Below, piece by piece: positions 24,574-36,720 of a stretch of 64,000 nt of DNA (its first letter is position 1; each line of letters starts with the position of its first letter). Source of the stretch: Loxodes magnus (taxonomy: Eukaryota > Ciliophora > Karyorelictea > Loxodida > Loxodidae); contig CAMPDV010000092.1 in assembly GCA_946699065.1 (NCBI GenBank), positions 496,001 through 560,000 of the forward strand. Direction: 5' to 3'. The translations under genes were made by a program, and so were the position numbers. A model generated the notes under the pieces. The model made no database searches, was not told where the DNA came from, and saw nothing but the letters and a program-made list of their open reading frames with translations.

Positions 24574-26700
24574 ATAATAAAGAAAGTATAAATAAATCAC
24601 TTTGAATCACTAAAATTTTATTCTTAGTACGAAATTTCTCGTTTTTTATCGAAGTAATCAATAAATGTATTTGGAGATCTTTAAATAAAAATTAAATAAT
24701 AAGTTTAAATATTTTTCTAACTAAGAGGTATTTAAAAGCTTAAGAGAATAAATTAGTTGTATTAATAACTGAGAAACTATTTTGAATAAATTAAATCAAC
24801 TTTGAATAAGATAATTATCATTTAACTTTTTAATAGTTGCAATAAATAGGAATGATTTAATATAATAAGGAATATCAGTAGAAAGAGCGAGAATTACCTT
24901 TGAAAAGATAAATAATAATATAGGAGAATAGAAAAATTTCATAAGAGTATAAATTAAACTTTATAATTACCATGCTTTAGATATTAAGGAAAGCTATAAT
25001 AATTTAAATAATCTTTTAATTATATAAGAAAAAATTATAATCAGTTCAGCTGTATATCTTCAAATTATATAAAATTTGCTATTGTAAATAAGGTTATCTC
25101 TATAAATGCTCTTCAACTATCATCTTTTAAATTTATTAAGGAATCTTCTTTGAGTAAAAAATATAATTATTCATTTTAATAGTATATTATAATACTTTTA
25201 GATAGAAGGAGAGCGATAATTATTACTAGAAAGAGTTGAGAATAATGAAGATAAACTCATAACTAGATAAAGCATTAATATTCTATTAAGATGAGCAGCA
25301 AAATATTTTAAATTAACGTATATTATACTTTGCTCTTTAATTATAAGCAAAATGAATTTTACACTGATAAGTATCTATTTAATTATTCATGTAAAGAGAA
25401 ATAAATTTATCTTCAATATCAACAATATATTTCTATCTTCACATATTTCGTCCATAATTTTATAGAATTTACATTTAAAAACTTGGCTTTAAACTTAAAT
25501 TTTTATTAATAAGTAAAAGCCTAAACTACAAATAAATTTAATTCATAAAGTATAAAAATTAAAACTAATTAATAGATATAATAATAATTCTGAAATATTA
25601 CAATTTCTATATTAATAGATAATAAATATCAAATTCATTTATTATTTTAAAGAAGAAAGAATTTTAAGTATTAATACACTTTAATCAATTACTTTTTTTA
25701 AAGAAAAACATTTCATTTGGTTTATTTTAGATATTATCTTTAACTAATGAATCTTTTTAGTAAGCTATAAATAAAAATTGAAAATGCTAATATAAAAAAT
25801 TATATTAGAATATTTATGCTTCAACCAATTATTTTGCTTATTTAAATTGTTCAAAATATTTAAAAGAAATAACTTTAAATTAATTCAAATTTAAGATATT
25901 TATTGAATAAGTTTATATATGAAGAATAATTATTGCTTAGTACTTTCAAAGATCTTTCAATTGTCTAAATCTAAAATTAAGATTCATATTTTACTTTAAA
26001 TAAGAGGAACTTTATTATTTATTTTATATCTTCATTGAGCATTTAATTATAGTTATTCTCTAAATAAATAGAAAGCTTTAAAGTTAATATTTGTAAATTA
26101 AATTATAGTAATTAATTCTTTATAAATACTAAGGTTTAAAGTGTTCTAAGGAATTAAATATTAAAAATATTTAGGAATAAGAACTTAGATGATAGTACGA
26201 TTATTCAAGAACCGAAATGAATTAAATTAGACTATAATTAATTATTTTATTCTCTTTAGCAAATGCTTATAGTTGTAATTATCTTTCTGTGGTTATATAA
26301 TAATTATATTCTTCTCAATCTTAGTTTTAGTTAATTCCTTCTATCTATTAATCATATATACTCACTTTCAACTAAATTAGATATTAGTTTAAATTTTAAC
26401 TTGTTCAACTATATTTTCTATTATAAATTAAATCTAATTACTTTATTCTTTATTATTTCTCATTATGCTTTTTTACTATATATTTTATACAAAAGTCATT
26501 CATAAGAAGAAAAAAATAATAAAAAAGATAAAGTTAGAAGATCATTAAGCTAGTCTTAAAAGCAAGTAATTATAAAGATTTAATCATTCTGTAGAACATT
26601 ATTCAATAAGCTTCTTCTAAATACCTGTAAAATATATCTAGATTTAGTTTTATCTTAGCATTACGTTAATTTGAAAAAAGATCTATAAATAATTAATTTT
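24574..26700. repeat. Second part of A upstream flank, homologous to 47,360-49,250
   Basis: AT-rich. It starts with AATAAATCAC followed by TT and a TCACTAA block, as in B at about 47,372. Near 26,250-26,600 it aligns with 48,815-49,150 (shared ATTATTTTATTCTCTTT, CTTCTATCTATTAAT, CTGTAGAACAT). No gene seen. It shows that the duplicated unit is at least 5 kb long. Confidence 0.55.
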
Positions 26701-26742
26701 ATTATAGAGTCCGTAGCACCTCGTTGGTGCGCAGCTCTTTAT
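26701..26742 (-). repeat. Hairpin repeat, inverted relative to the LINE 3' end
   Basis: About 40 bases nearly identical to the reverse complement of 33,247-33,286: ATTATAGAG, then CGTAGCACC, a five-base loop, GGTGCGCAGCTCTTTA. The stem is GCACC/GGTGC. It could be a severely 5'-truncated minus-strand LINE copy or the left terminal inverted repeat of a larger unit ending at 33,286. Confidence 0.65.
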
Positions 26743-27834
26743 AATAAAAATAACTTTTTTGCTTAAATTGTTACTCAAAAATAATTGTAAGAAAGTAGTT
26801 CTAAATATACGTTTGGAAATTTCTTTATTACAGATTTAAATTATTTACGTTTATTATTCCAAATTAAAGGTTAATGACTTATGAATAAATATGAGCTTAT
26901 AAAGAATATAAAAATGAAGTAATATAAAGAAACTAATGAAGTTTCGAATCACCAAACACTTATTTCGGAACTATCAATACTGCTAAATTAGATCTTATAC
27001 AATAATTCTAAGTTTCTCTTATAAAACTTTAATAAATAGTTAAATTTATAAAGACTAACAATTAAACTTTTTGGAAAGCATTTGTCTATTTGTAATTTTC
27101 TAAGACTATAAAATAAAAGTTAAAATATGGTTTTAGTTTAATTTAATTAGAAAGCTTAAAGCTTTTATAAACTTATCAAACAATTATTTTCTTTTGGATT
27201 AATTTAAGTGTCTAAAGAAAGTTTTGAAGTAATCTAAGAAAAGCTAGATAAAATAGGATATAGCGTTTAATTATTAATTCTGATAATTGACTATGATACT
27301 ATACTAATAAATAATTAATAAAGCTATAATTAAAATTTTATAATAGCTGCCCTTCAGTTAAATAACCAATCTATGTATTTTGAATTTTTAGGTTTTGCAT
27401 TAAATTGCTTCAAAGCAATTAAATTAATTATTGAAAAGCGAAATAATAAAAAAAGAAAATATAATGAGATAATAATAAGTGCTTAAATGTGGTTCCTCTA
27501 TTTTATTTAGAAGCCGCTGCAATTTTATTGGATAAGCATAGAAGGTATATAAAAACTCCCAAATAAAATATTCGAAGTAACTAAAATTTAAATATGAAAT
27601 CTAATATGAATTTGTTAAGGAAATTAATAACAAATTTCAGATAAAATCCATCAAACTTATTTTTGCGAGTATCACTAAAACTTTTTTAAACTTTTAATTT
27701 GCAATTTAGATGAAGCGCTTTATTTGTAATCCAACTTATAGGTAAAAATAATTACATCATCTAAAATAATATAACGGAATATATAAAAAAGATTATCAAA
27801 AAATTATTAAAAAATATATTATATATATTAAAAA
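26743..27834. other. AT-rich stretch upstream of LINE ORF1
   Basis: No gene seen. It may be part LINE 5' UTR and part remaining A flank; very weak similarity to 49,360-49,450 near 26,870-27,000. An A-run immediately precedes the ORF1 start. Confidence 0.35.
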
Positions 27835-28935
27835 ATGGTTAGCTTCAAGAAGGGTTTTTATACCACCTCCTCAGAGTAGGAGAGAAAACATGAAGCACTT
27901 TCTTTTACCACATCTTTGCTTCAATTATTACAACCTTCTTTATTATGCATGGAAACCAGACTAATAATGCAAGACCTCAGACTACGCAGGACCAAACTAA
28001 CTGACCGAACGAACACGAAATAATAGAACGAATAATAGAAAAAAAACATCATACCCATGATTGATCGGGCTTTACTAAAAGGAGGAGCACAAAATAAGAA
28101 AGGAATGTGGTAAAAAAAGTAAACAGCCTAAGTAATAATTTAACAAAATAATGAACAACTCATTTCAGCCAACGTCCTTGAAGAATAAATGTAAAGGGTC
28201 TACTAAAATGCCTATGATGATTTATCAGAAATAGTGGCCGCAATTTACTTTAACCATTACTTGGAAAACACTGATTTAGTAGAGAAAAAAGCCAAAGACT
28301 AAGAAGTTATACAAGTGTTTAGAAATCAAATATGGAAAGATTACGGACAAGCAGTGGCGAAGTTCATAGTGAAATAAAATGGAATTGTATACTTGGTATT
28401 TAACAATGAAGAAAGATACTAACATTTCACTTAATTCAGGGAATGAACATTCAAAGGAGTTAGAATTCCCATCTAAGCTAGAAACTAGGTGGAATATTTT
28501 GACATTCATAACTACCTAATTTACTTCATAATTAACAAATACTCAAATATGAAGGAAGTAATGGAAATAATAAGATAATATGGGAAATCAAGAGGAGAGA
28601 TATAGCATACATATCCAAACACAACAATGCTAACAGGGAGCAGTGTAGTCTACCTAGATTTAAAGGATGTAGACGAAGCAAAGAGGATACAAGAAGTAAT
28701 AGATTTGAATGGAAACAAAATGAGAATACAACATCCAGTAAATTTTATCTGCTGCCTATGTAAAGTGAAAGGGCACACAGACCAGCAATGCAGAAGGGTG
28801 GAAGCAGCAAAAAGGAAAAAGCTACATACAAGAGAATTAGAGATGCTTGAAGGAGAAGTTATTTTAACAATAAACAAACCAGACTTTGAAGCAAATCAAG
28901 CAAATAAGAGGATAATTGGAGAAGAAGAATAATGA
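27835..28935 (+). CDS. LINE ORF1 protein with CCHC zinc knuckle
   Basis: Predicted 366-residue protein, ATG at 27,835, TGA at 28,933-28,935, frame intact. ORF1 proteins bind LINE RNA and help reverse transcription. The basic N-terminal third is followed by a segment of about 110 residues with alternating hydrophobic strands (GIVYLVFNNEERYQHF ... GVRIPIQARN) that could be an RRM-like fold. The C-terminal zinc knuckle is CCLC-KVKG-H-TDQQ-C (C-x2-C-x4-H-x4-C), then a Lys/Arg-rich tail. TGA is Trp in FREW. The penultimate codon is TAA (Gln), and the stop TGA overlaps the ATG of ORF2 (ATGA), suggesting reinitiation. Confidence 0.8.
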
Positions 28936-31900
28936 TTATAGAGGAATCAAGGGAAGAAGAGAAGGAAATAAAATGAGGAGAATAGAAAAATAATTAAAAC
29001 AACTAAACAATTAAATAATAAAAAGATTTTTTATGCTAAAAGAATAAATAAAAATTATTTTTCATCAAACCGGAATTGGACATATGTAAGACAGAGGGAT
29101 AGAAAAATGTTCAAATAATTAAATAAAATAGAAAACAATCAACTAAATAATAAGATATACCATAAAGCAAATTAGAGAAAAGGATAGGATAAGTGATCGT
29201 AAAAACGCTAAACCATAACAAAAGAAATAAGAAATAAACAAAATAATATAATGGAGTATGTCAGGAAAAACGTAAATAAAGAAAAAAAAGCAAAAAGAAA
29301 TAGAAAAAATTCAAGAAGAAAAAGAATAAGATGCAAGATAAAAGTAGAAGAAAGAAGTAAATTGAAGCAAACTTCAGAGAGAATGTACTATGCTAAGAAA
29401 CCGAAAAAAAAAATGAACAATTATCCGACTTCAACTAATAGGAAAAAGAAGAAGATTAGAATAGATAAGAAGAAGGAAAAGGTAGATAATAAGATGAAAA
29501 AGATAAAAAAGGGGGAAAAATTAATAAAGAAAATAATATGGAAGCATAGAATGATAGATAAGAAGAAGAAAAGGTGGAGAAGGAAGATGTATAAAAAGAA
29601 GAATAAGGTGAAGAGGAAGTAGAGGGAATGAGTGTAAAAAAAGATTAAGAATAAGTCATAAAAATAGAGACAGCAAATTTTAGGGGAGTAAGAAGTGTAA
29701 AAGAGGCACTAGCCAAATTCATGACTCAAAAAAGTATCCACATAATGGCAATATAAAAAATTTAGATTGAAGACTAAAAAGATATGTGTAATATAGCAGG
29801 ATATAAAAACTTAATAAATGTAAGATCAAAAAAAGGAAAAGAAGTAGTATTCTATATTAGAAACGACATATGTAAGGAGATCAGAGAGATATAGAATGAA
29901 GTAAACCAAATGACGCTTTTTGGAGGAGCGAGAGTAATGGCAATAGAAATAATGAAATAACTAGCAGTAATAAATGTCTACGCTCCTGTTGCAAATGACA
30001 ACAAACATTATGAGCCTTTCTATAATTTAGTGAATGAATTTAAACTATAAGCAATAGAAAAAGGACTTAATATAATGATAATAGGAGACTGAAATGCGCA
30101 CATAGAAAAATGACTGCCAAAGAAAACAAACTCAGCAAGAAAGAGAATAGCACAGTTTATAGAACATAATAATTTAATATGCCTAGACCCAACTGAAATA
30201 GGTACCTTTATTCACTAAAACAATGAGTATAAAATAGATTACTTTTTAATCGAAGAGAGAATGAGAGAAAAGGTGATAAAAAGTGATTTTTATTACTCAT
30301 ACGTAATAGGAGACCATATGCCTGGTATTATATAGGTAAAGATGGGTAAAGAAGTAAGAAAGCCATAAAAGATAGCAAAAATAAACTACCTACTATTAAA
30401 GAAAAAAGAGATATAAGAAAAATTTAAAAGATTTATACAAGAAAATCTCTAAGAAGAAGAAATTGATAACCTAAACGTCACATAGACTTATGATGAAAGA
30501 AAAAGATATAAGAAGGAGTTTAAATAGTATGTGGAAAATTCAAAACATAAAACTCTAAGATATATAAATATTCAGAAACAACAAAATAGTGTAATAAAAT
30601 CTTTAGAAAATGCAGCAAACAATTAAAATAAAGGGTAAAGAAAAGAGAACAAATAAATGAAAAACAATAAAACGAGAATCAAAGAGAATACCAAAGAGTA
30701 AGATAAGAATACATGTAATCAAGAAAAAAAGATTAAAGAAATTAACTAAAACTATTTATGGACAATGTAAATAAAGGAAGTTTAACAGATATGTAGAAGA
30801 AACTAAAAAACTTACTTCATAGAAAAGATAATTAATGAGTACCCTTATTAAAAGAAGATGTTAATACTTTCAGGGGTGAATGATAGAAACTGTATGAAGA
30901 TGGCTATAATATGTTACCAACTAAATTCTTAAACAATAGATAAATAGTGGTAAACGAATATGAAATTTGAGAAATCATCAACTAATTGGCAAAATGAAAA
31001 GCAGCAGGACCTGATGAAATACAAGTAGGTACAATATTAGCAGGCGGGAAAAAACTAACAGAAGTAACATGTAAAACGATAGTTAAGATGATTTAAGAGG
31101 GAGTAATACCTTAAGAGATGAAATAATAATACATAATATTAATATACAAAAAAGGAGGACAGATGAACCCGATGAATTATAGACAATCTCTTTACTGAAT
31201 CATGCTTTAAAAATAGTAGATGCATGAATTTTCTAGCAACTATAAGGATATCTGCATAATGATGAAAGCGTATATTAATATGGCTTTAAAAAATGAAAAT
31301 CATGCTCACTATAAATTTTCAACCTAAGAACAGTAAAGGAATGATCAATACGGAACAAAAAAGATGTTTTCGTAATATTTGTTGATATTAAAAAAGCGTA
31401 CGACTCGGTGCAAAGAAAAGATATATGATAAATCCTAAACGATCTAAAAGTACCGGAATAGATAATTAAACTCCTAGCAAACTTCTGCTGTGAAGAAGAA
31501 ATTAAACTTAAAATCAATGAATAAATAGCAAAATCATTCGCGACAAATAAAGGACTAAAACAGGGAAGCATAACGTCGCCAAGACTATTTAACTTAATAA
31601 TAGCAAGACTCCTCCATAGCTTGGAAGATTAAAGGCTAGGAATTACGATAGACTTTAAAAACTAAGAGGGATGAACACAAGAAATATATGCAGGATGTTT
31701 TGCATATGCAGATGACCTAGCCTTAATAAGTGAATGAGAATAATTAGAGGAAGTAATCAAAAATTTAACCTCATGGGCAGAAAAATACAAATTGGAAATT
31801 GCAGATAAAACAAAATGAATGATATGAAAAACAGTAGAAAATAGAAACGGCGAAAATATAGGCAATACTATTGAGGTGGGAAATTTAAGAATCGAAAGAG

Positions 31901-33236
31901 TAACGTCCTTTTAGTACCTAGGGCATATAATAGAAGAGACCATCAGCTTTGAAAAACACATGGTGAATAGACTAGAAGTAGCATAAAAGATGTAAACATA
32001 AATACTGGGTAAAATAACAATGAATAAGGGATTAACACCATATAATGCAGGAATAATGATAAAAACGTTCGAAAGCTCAGTATTCAACTATGGGACAGAA
32101 GTTATCCCATATTGTGAATAATTTGTAGGAAAATAAGTGATGGAGCAATTAGAAATAATATAGAGAAGTTCTTTACGAGCAATCATAGATGCCCCTTTCT
32201 AAGTGTAAAATGAGATGCTAGAATATGAGTTACAGTTTATGAAATTTAAACATTACCTATGGCAGAAAACGCTGAAATTAAGAGGCAGACTAATAGGTAA
32301 CTAAGGAAAAACAGTAGATGGATTAATGTTCAACCTAAGTAAAGAAGAGAACTTTATATTTGAACAATACTGGACGACAATAAAATTAGAATTAAAAATT
32401 GAAGACAAAAATATATTTATAGATGATGGTAATAATAATCAAAAAGGGAAGAAAAACATTAATCGGACAATTTGAGAACATAAAGTATACGTAAAAGATA
32501 GAGAAAGAATTGAGTAAATGATAACAACTCTACAGTATAGAAAAACATGATTTGATGAATATGTAGTAGGACCACCCAAATACCTGAGATACAATAAAAA
32601 TAGAAAAGAAGAAATATGCTACATATTTAGAATAAGAACGAGATGTAATGAGAGCCAGAATTGTTTAAAAGAAAGACACCTAGGTGTGACAAGCAAATGC
32701 CCCTTCTGTAATGATGCAAGAGAAAACGAAAGGCATATCATAGAAAAATGCTAAATACAAAGAAAGTAGATAAATATGTATTTGAAAGTTAAGAACAATA
32801 GGAGTAGAGAGACAAGGAATGGAACTATTTGATATAGTATGAGGTACGGCAAAATTCGAAAAATTCATTAGAACCTAAGAAGAGTAAAAAAGCTAAAACT
32901 GACTTGATAATAAAAGATTATATAAAAAACATATTAGAAAAAAGAAAAAAAGGATACTTAGAAAAGAAAAATGAATAAAAAAAAGAAATAGGAAAATATT
33001 ATAGAGCGGGAAAAGGATAATTTTTATGAGTTTATAAAAGCTTGATTAAGAAGAAAATAATTAGAAACGAAAATTAGCAAAGTATGTAAGAAAAAATAAT
33101 GGACGCTTGTAACAAAGAATCAATAAAACGTAGATAGATAGAAGACAGATGAACAAGAGATAATGAAGATATGGAACTAATAAGAGAAGAATTTTTATTA
33201 CCTGAAGGCTTACTTGAAGAAATAGACATATATTGA
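28932..33236 (+). pseudogene. LINE ORF2: endonuclease-reverse transcriptase, frameshifted
   Basis: ATG at 28,932 overlaps the ORF1 stop. A Lys/Glu/Gln-rich linker runs to about 29,640, then an EEP endonuclease: ETANFRGV, NVYAP, GDWNAH (TGA Trp, 30,090-30,107), KIDYFLI and GDHMPG. The frame breaks near 30,725 (A-run) and again near 31,183 inside NYR/ISLLN. The reverse transcriptase has KWKAAGPDEI, FVIFVDIKKAYDSV (motif A), GLKQGSITSPRLFN (motif B) and FAYADDLAL (motif C). A C-terminal CPFC-NDARENER-H-IIEK-C zinc motif lies at 32,698-32,751. More shifts follow before the last TGA at 33,234. This copy is probably dead, unless the shifts are homopolymer errors. The combination fits LINE clades with AP endonuclease; no RNase H was seen. 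Confidence 0.82.
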
Positions 33237-33246
33237 AACATTTATT

Positions 33247-33286
33247 AAAGAGCTGCGCACCAACAAGGTGCTACGCGCTCTATAAT
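33247..33286 (+). repeat. LINE 3'-terminal hairpin repeat
   Basis: AAAGAGCTGCGCACC, loop AACAA, GGTGCTACGCG, CTCTATAAT. Stem GCACC/GGTGC at 33,257-33,271. It lies 10 bases after the ORF2 stop. Inverted copy at 26,701-26,742; diverged inverted copy at 36,681-36,720. It is probably the site recognised for target-primed reverse transcription. Confidence 0.65.
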
Positions 33287-33784
33287 CAAATTTATTTATT
33301 TATATAAGATAATCAGAATAATGAAGATAAGTTTCCAAAGTTGAGCCTAAAATAAAATAAAAATATCATTTCAAGATGCTCTTAAAGTCCTTAAATTGAC
33401 TATTTAGTAGTGAAAAATTCTACCTATTTAATATTATGAAATTAGTAAAAAGAAAAAATTAAATCTGATAATTCAAACAATACCTATCTAGTTAGTCTTT
33501 AGAATTATAGTAATTGAATTTAGGAATATAATTTTAAAATACAATAATTAAGAGATTTTCTATTAAAAATAGTTTTTTTAAGAAATAAAATAACTTAATT
33601 ACATCATATAAAGGTTTATATATAAGAACATTCTTAGTATATCAGTATAAAAGAAAAATTGATTTAGATAATTAACCTTTATAAGCACAAAACAACATTC
33701 AAAGCGTTCATAAAATGTATTGAAATAAAGATATAAATAATAAAAATTTGAAATTTATTTATTTAACTAAAATTGTTTGATCTA

Positions 33785-34025
33785 TTCTGATCTGAAGCAC
33801 AGCACCTTGCTCAATCATAACTCCTGATATACGATCTTTAAATAATAGCAATTACCGGTGGCATATGTGGTGATAGGTAAGTGATATTCGGATATCTGCA
33901 GTCAGGGAGTTCCATCACTATGAACTTCCTGTGTAAACCGGATAATGCAATTAACTTTAAAACAGGATATTACATTCATGCTAGTGACTGTATCCAGATT
34001 AAGACTAAGCACTACTCCTGAAGCC
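33785..34025. ncRNA. GC-rich structured island, candidate RNA or element tail
   Basis: Sharp rise in GC compared with the flanks and no open coding pattern. Stems visible: GGAGTTC/GAACTTCC around a 10-base loop and ACCGG/CCGGATA-type pairings. The minus-strand start GGCGGCTTCAGGAG recalls the GGCGGAGCG of the E2 tail. I cannot assign it to tRNA, 5S, U-snRNA or SRP RNA by inspection. Confidence 0.3.
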
Positions 34026-34599
34026 GCCAAATTTAAATTATTTAAAAACAAAAATTAGATACAAAAATTAGATGTATAATTATATTAGAAAAAGCTACTA
34101 ACAAAATATTAATATTATAACAGTTAAAAACAACTGGTTGATACGATATTTAAGTAATTCTTACTTTTATTTTATTAAGTAAATCATTTGAACAGATTTA
34201 ATAATTATTCTAAGAAGAGATTAGATACCATCGTATAAAAAAATAAGTTAGATAAATGAGGGAACTTTAATTTAATGGAGAGATCTAATTAGAAGGTAGT
34301 GTTAATAAAAATTTGATTTTAACTTAAATGATAAAGATAGAACCTCATAATGAGAAAAAGTGAATTAAACTTCAAATTTTACTTATATAAAAGCAGGTAA
34401 CTTTCTAACCGAAATTTGGATGCATTACTAAAATATTATATTAGTATAGATTTAATATTTGCTTCAAAAAATTTCCTAATAAATGATGATAAATGAAATA
34501 GAGCTCCTGCAATTTAAAAATCTTAAAAAAATTAAATAAGAAGATTATAGCATAGGAATAAAAAGCTTAATTAGAATTTAACTTTAATTTTTTTATTTA

Positions 34600-34800
34600 T
34601 AAAAATAATGGAGGTAACCTGATAATTGATTGTGGATTCCGGTAGTTTGCATTCGAGAAAGCAGAGGTGCTCATTTAATACTGAACACCAGCACTGTTTA
34701 GAAGCTTCCAGCTTTGAGTGTGAAATTATTCCATTCTAAACTCAATTTTTCTAACCTTTCTTGAGGAATAGTAAATTTTATATAGGTAGTATCGTAGAGA
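34600..34800. ncRNA. Second GC-rich structured island
   Basis: Contains GGAGGTAACC, CCGGTAGTTTGC and GAGGTGCTC ... GAACACCAGCAC with possible GGTGC/GCACC-type pairing. No tRNA boxes in the right spacing. It could be a tail of an eroded retroelement or an RNA gene. Confidence 0.28.
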
Positions 34801-36680
34801 GAAGCAGAAAATTTAACTTTTATATGGGTTTGATAAAGCCAAATGGCGAACCTATCTTAATTTAATTTCATTCATTTTAAGATTTTGATAAATATCAGAA
34901 TAATATTATTAAGCATGATAGTCTTTCAAGCAAAAAACTTAGTTAAATGTTTTAAGAGAACTAAAAACTATATCTTAAATTTATAGAATTTAATAATTAA
35001 TAATGATCATTTAGAAGAAAAATAATGTAAACTTACAAGCTTAAATATGATATTGGAATATTAAAATATTTTTATCTAAATAATAATTTAATTGAAAAAT
35101 AAAGAGATGCTATAAGTAAAAAATTTACATAAGCGGCTATAATTAGCAAGATAGGAAATTTTAATCTACATTTATATCAAAAGATATTTACTAGCACTAT
35201 TAGAAACTTGTAAAATAGCCAATATTGTCAATTATAATTGTTTGATAAAGATTTTATAAAATTATAGTATTAATATCATCAACTGAACTTAAATCTCATT
35301 TTAAGTACCTAAAAACAAAAGTACAAGCGATTGAAACACCAAATTTTAGAAACTTAACTAAAATTAAAAATAAGATATTTTTAATTTTTCTATTAAAGCT
35401 CATAAAAGGATTAAAAATATTAAACAGAATATAATAGATTTATTTATCAGATTAAATATTATATATAATAAAATGGCATCTAACAAACTATTCACCTTAA
35501 ATCAATCTAATAACTAGCAATAAATAACTTGATTTTGATTTACTCTTTTTAGACTCAGAATAAAAATTTAAGGATGAGTGTAGCAATAATTTTAGCAAAT
35601 AAACAACTTAAATTTAGGAATTAACTAACTTTAAAATGACAATTAATCTGAATACAGAATTGAGCTTAAAAATTCATTCTTATCTATTTAATTAAGTAAT
35701 TAAAACAGCAGAAGATAAATATAAGAAATTCTAAATCTCTATTAAATGAATCATTAAAAATTTAGTATTAAAGCCATGCATTATTCAATGACGATTAAAT
35801 AGCTAAACTTAAATATTAATCAAGCATAAAAAAATTAAACAATTAGTCAAGTAATAAAAAGAAAGCCAATTATGTGCTGATTCTGTAGAAGGCTAGGTAC
35901 ATAATAAACTTCTGTTGGAGATACCATAAACTGAAAATAAGTGAACGTAAAAAATTCTGAAAAAACTTAAACCAAGATTTATTGTACGTCTGAAGGCGAC
36001 CTATATAAAAAAAAATTATTAATACTTAATAAATAATCTAGTAGATACTAAAAATAATAAAAGCAAGTAAATATTTTGAAAAGTTTGAGATTGAAATAAA
36101 TTACTAATTGTAAAGAAATAATAGATTAATAACCATAGATATTTAATTTAAGAATATTAATTTGGAAAGAAATGAACGATTTTAAATATGTTTATGATAA
36201 TTCTTGAGATTTTTAATATAAAATTTGTATTAAGTGACAAGCCAAATAAAGAATACATCACATTAATAAATTATGTTATGTTATCTTCCAATATTATCTT
36301 TAATATTCTATAATTAATATAAGGAAGCTAAAAAGCTGTAGAGTTCCATCAGCAAAACTTACAAATAAATGTAATAATAAAAAATTAGTGCAATTAAATA
36401 ATTTGATACTTAAGTTTAATGTTTTTCCTAAACTTTAAAAAAATTTATTACAGTTTCTATTAAGATTTACTAAATTTAAAAAATTTTATTCATTTTTTTT
36501 GGGTATTTCAAATCCATTTTGAGCATTAAATTTCTCTGCTTTGTCGGAGCCACCCTTATCTCCACTCAAATATTCTTTGTTCTCCAAGTTTCAAATCAGA
36601 TATTCCTTTTTTTCAGATATATCTTTCCTTGAGAGATACTGTAAATTTCATAAATTTGTAATAAATAATAAAGAAATATG

Positions 36681-36720
36681 ATTATAAGTATGTAGTGCCT
36701 CATAAGCACGCAGCTCTTTC
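36681..36720 (-). repeat. Third, diverged copy of the hairpin repeat
   Basis: ATTATAAGTATGTAGTGCC, loop, GCACGCAGCTCTTTC: same orientation as the copy at 26,701 and same terminal CGCAGCTCTTT. The stem GTGC/GCAC is kept though bases in and around it differ. It would be the 3' end of a minus-strand element whose body lies to the right (36.7-38.35 kb). Confidence 0.55.

Larger units (their letters stand above)
27835..33286 (+). mobile_element. LINE-type non-LTR retrotransposon (ORF1 + ORF2)
   Basis: ORF1 (CCHC protein) and ORF2 (AP-type endonuclease, reverse transcriptase, C-terminal zinc motif) in the order typical of two-ORF LINEs. ORF1 and ORF2 overlap by ATGA. The 3' end is short: TGA at 33,234, then the GCACC/GGTGC hairpin. 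There is no poly-A; the 3' flank is TATAATCAAATTTATTTATT-like, similar to the flanks of the other two hairpin copies. It uses the host code (TAA/TAG Gln, TGA Trp), so it is adapted to this host. The 5' end is not defined. Confidence 0.85.
33287..36680. other. AT-rich region with two GC-rich islands and a coding-like patch
   Basis: No complete gene. The islands at 33,785-34,025 and 34,600-34,800 are listed separately. A minus-strand frame at about 36,640-36,478 reads a hydrophilic segment (KEYLSGDKGGSDKAEKFNAQ) that looks coding but has no defined start or domain; it may be a remnant of another element. Confidence 0.4.

Noticed and set aside
28276-28877. Minus-strand frames across 28,276-28,509 and 28,650-28,877
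   Set aside because: Antisense of LINE ORF1, which is supported by its zinc knuckle.
29251-29622. Lys/Arg-rich 123-codon frame starting at ATG 29,251
   Set aside because: Out of frame with the LINE ORF2 linker; a shadow of the Glu/Lys/Gln-rich ORF2 sequence.
31275-32868. Minus-strand frames at 31,275, 31,662 and 32,680
   Set aside because: Antisense of the reverse transcriptase region of LINE ORF2.
33785-34800. tRNA, 5S rRNA or spliceosomal RNA genes in the GC islands
   Set aside because: No cloverleaf with correct T-loop spacing and no U6 or 5S signature could be found by eye.
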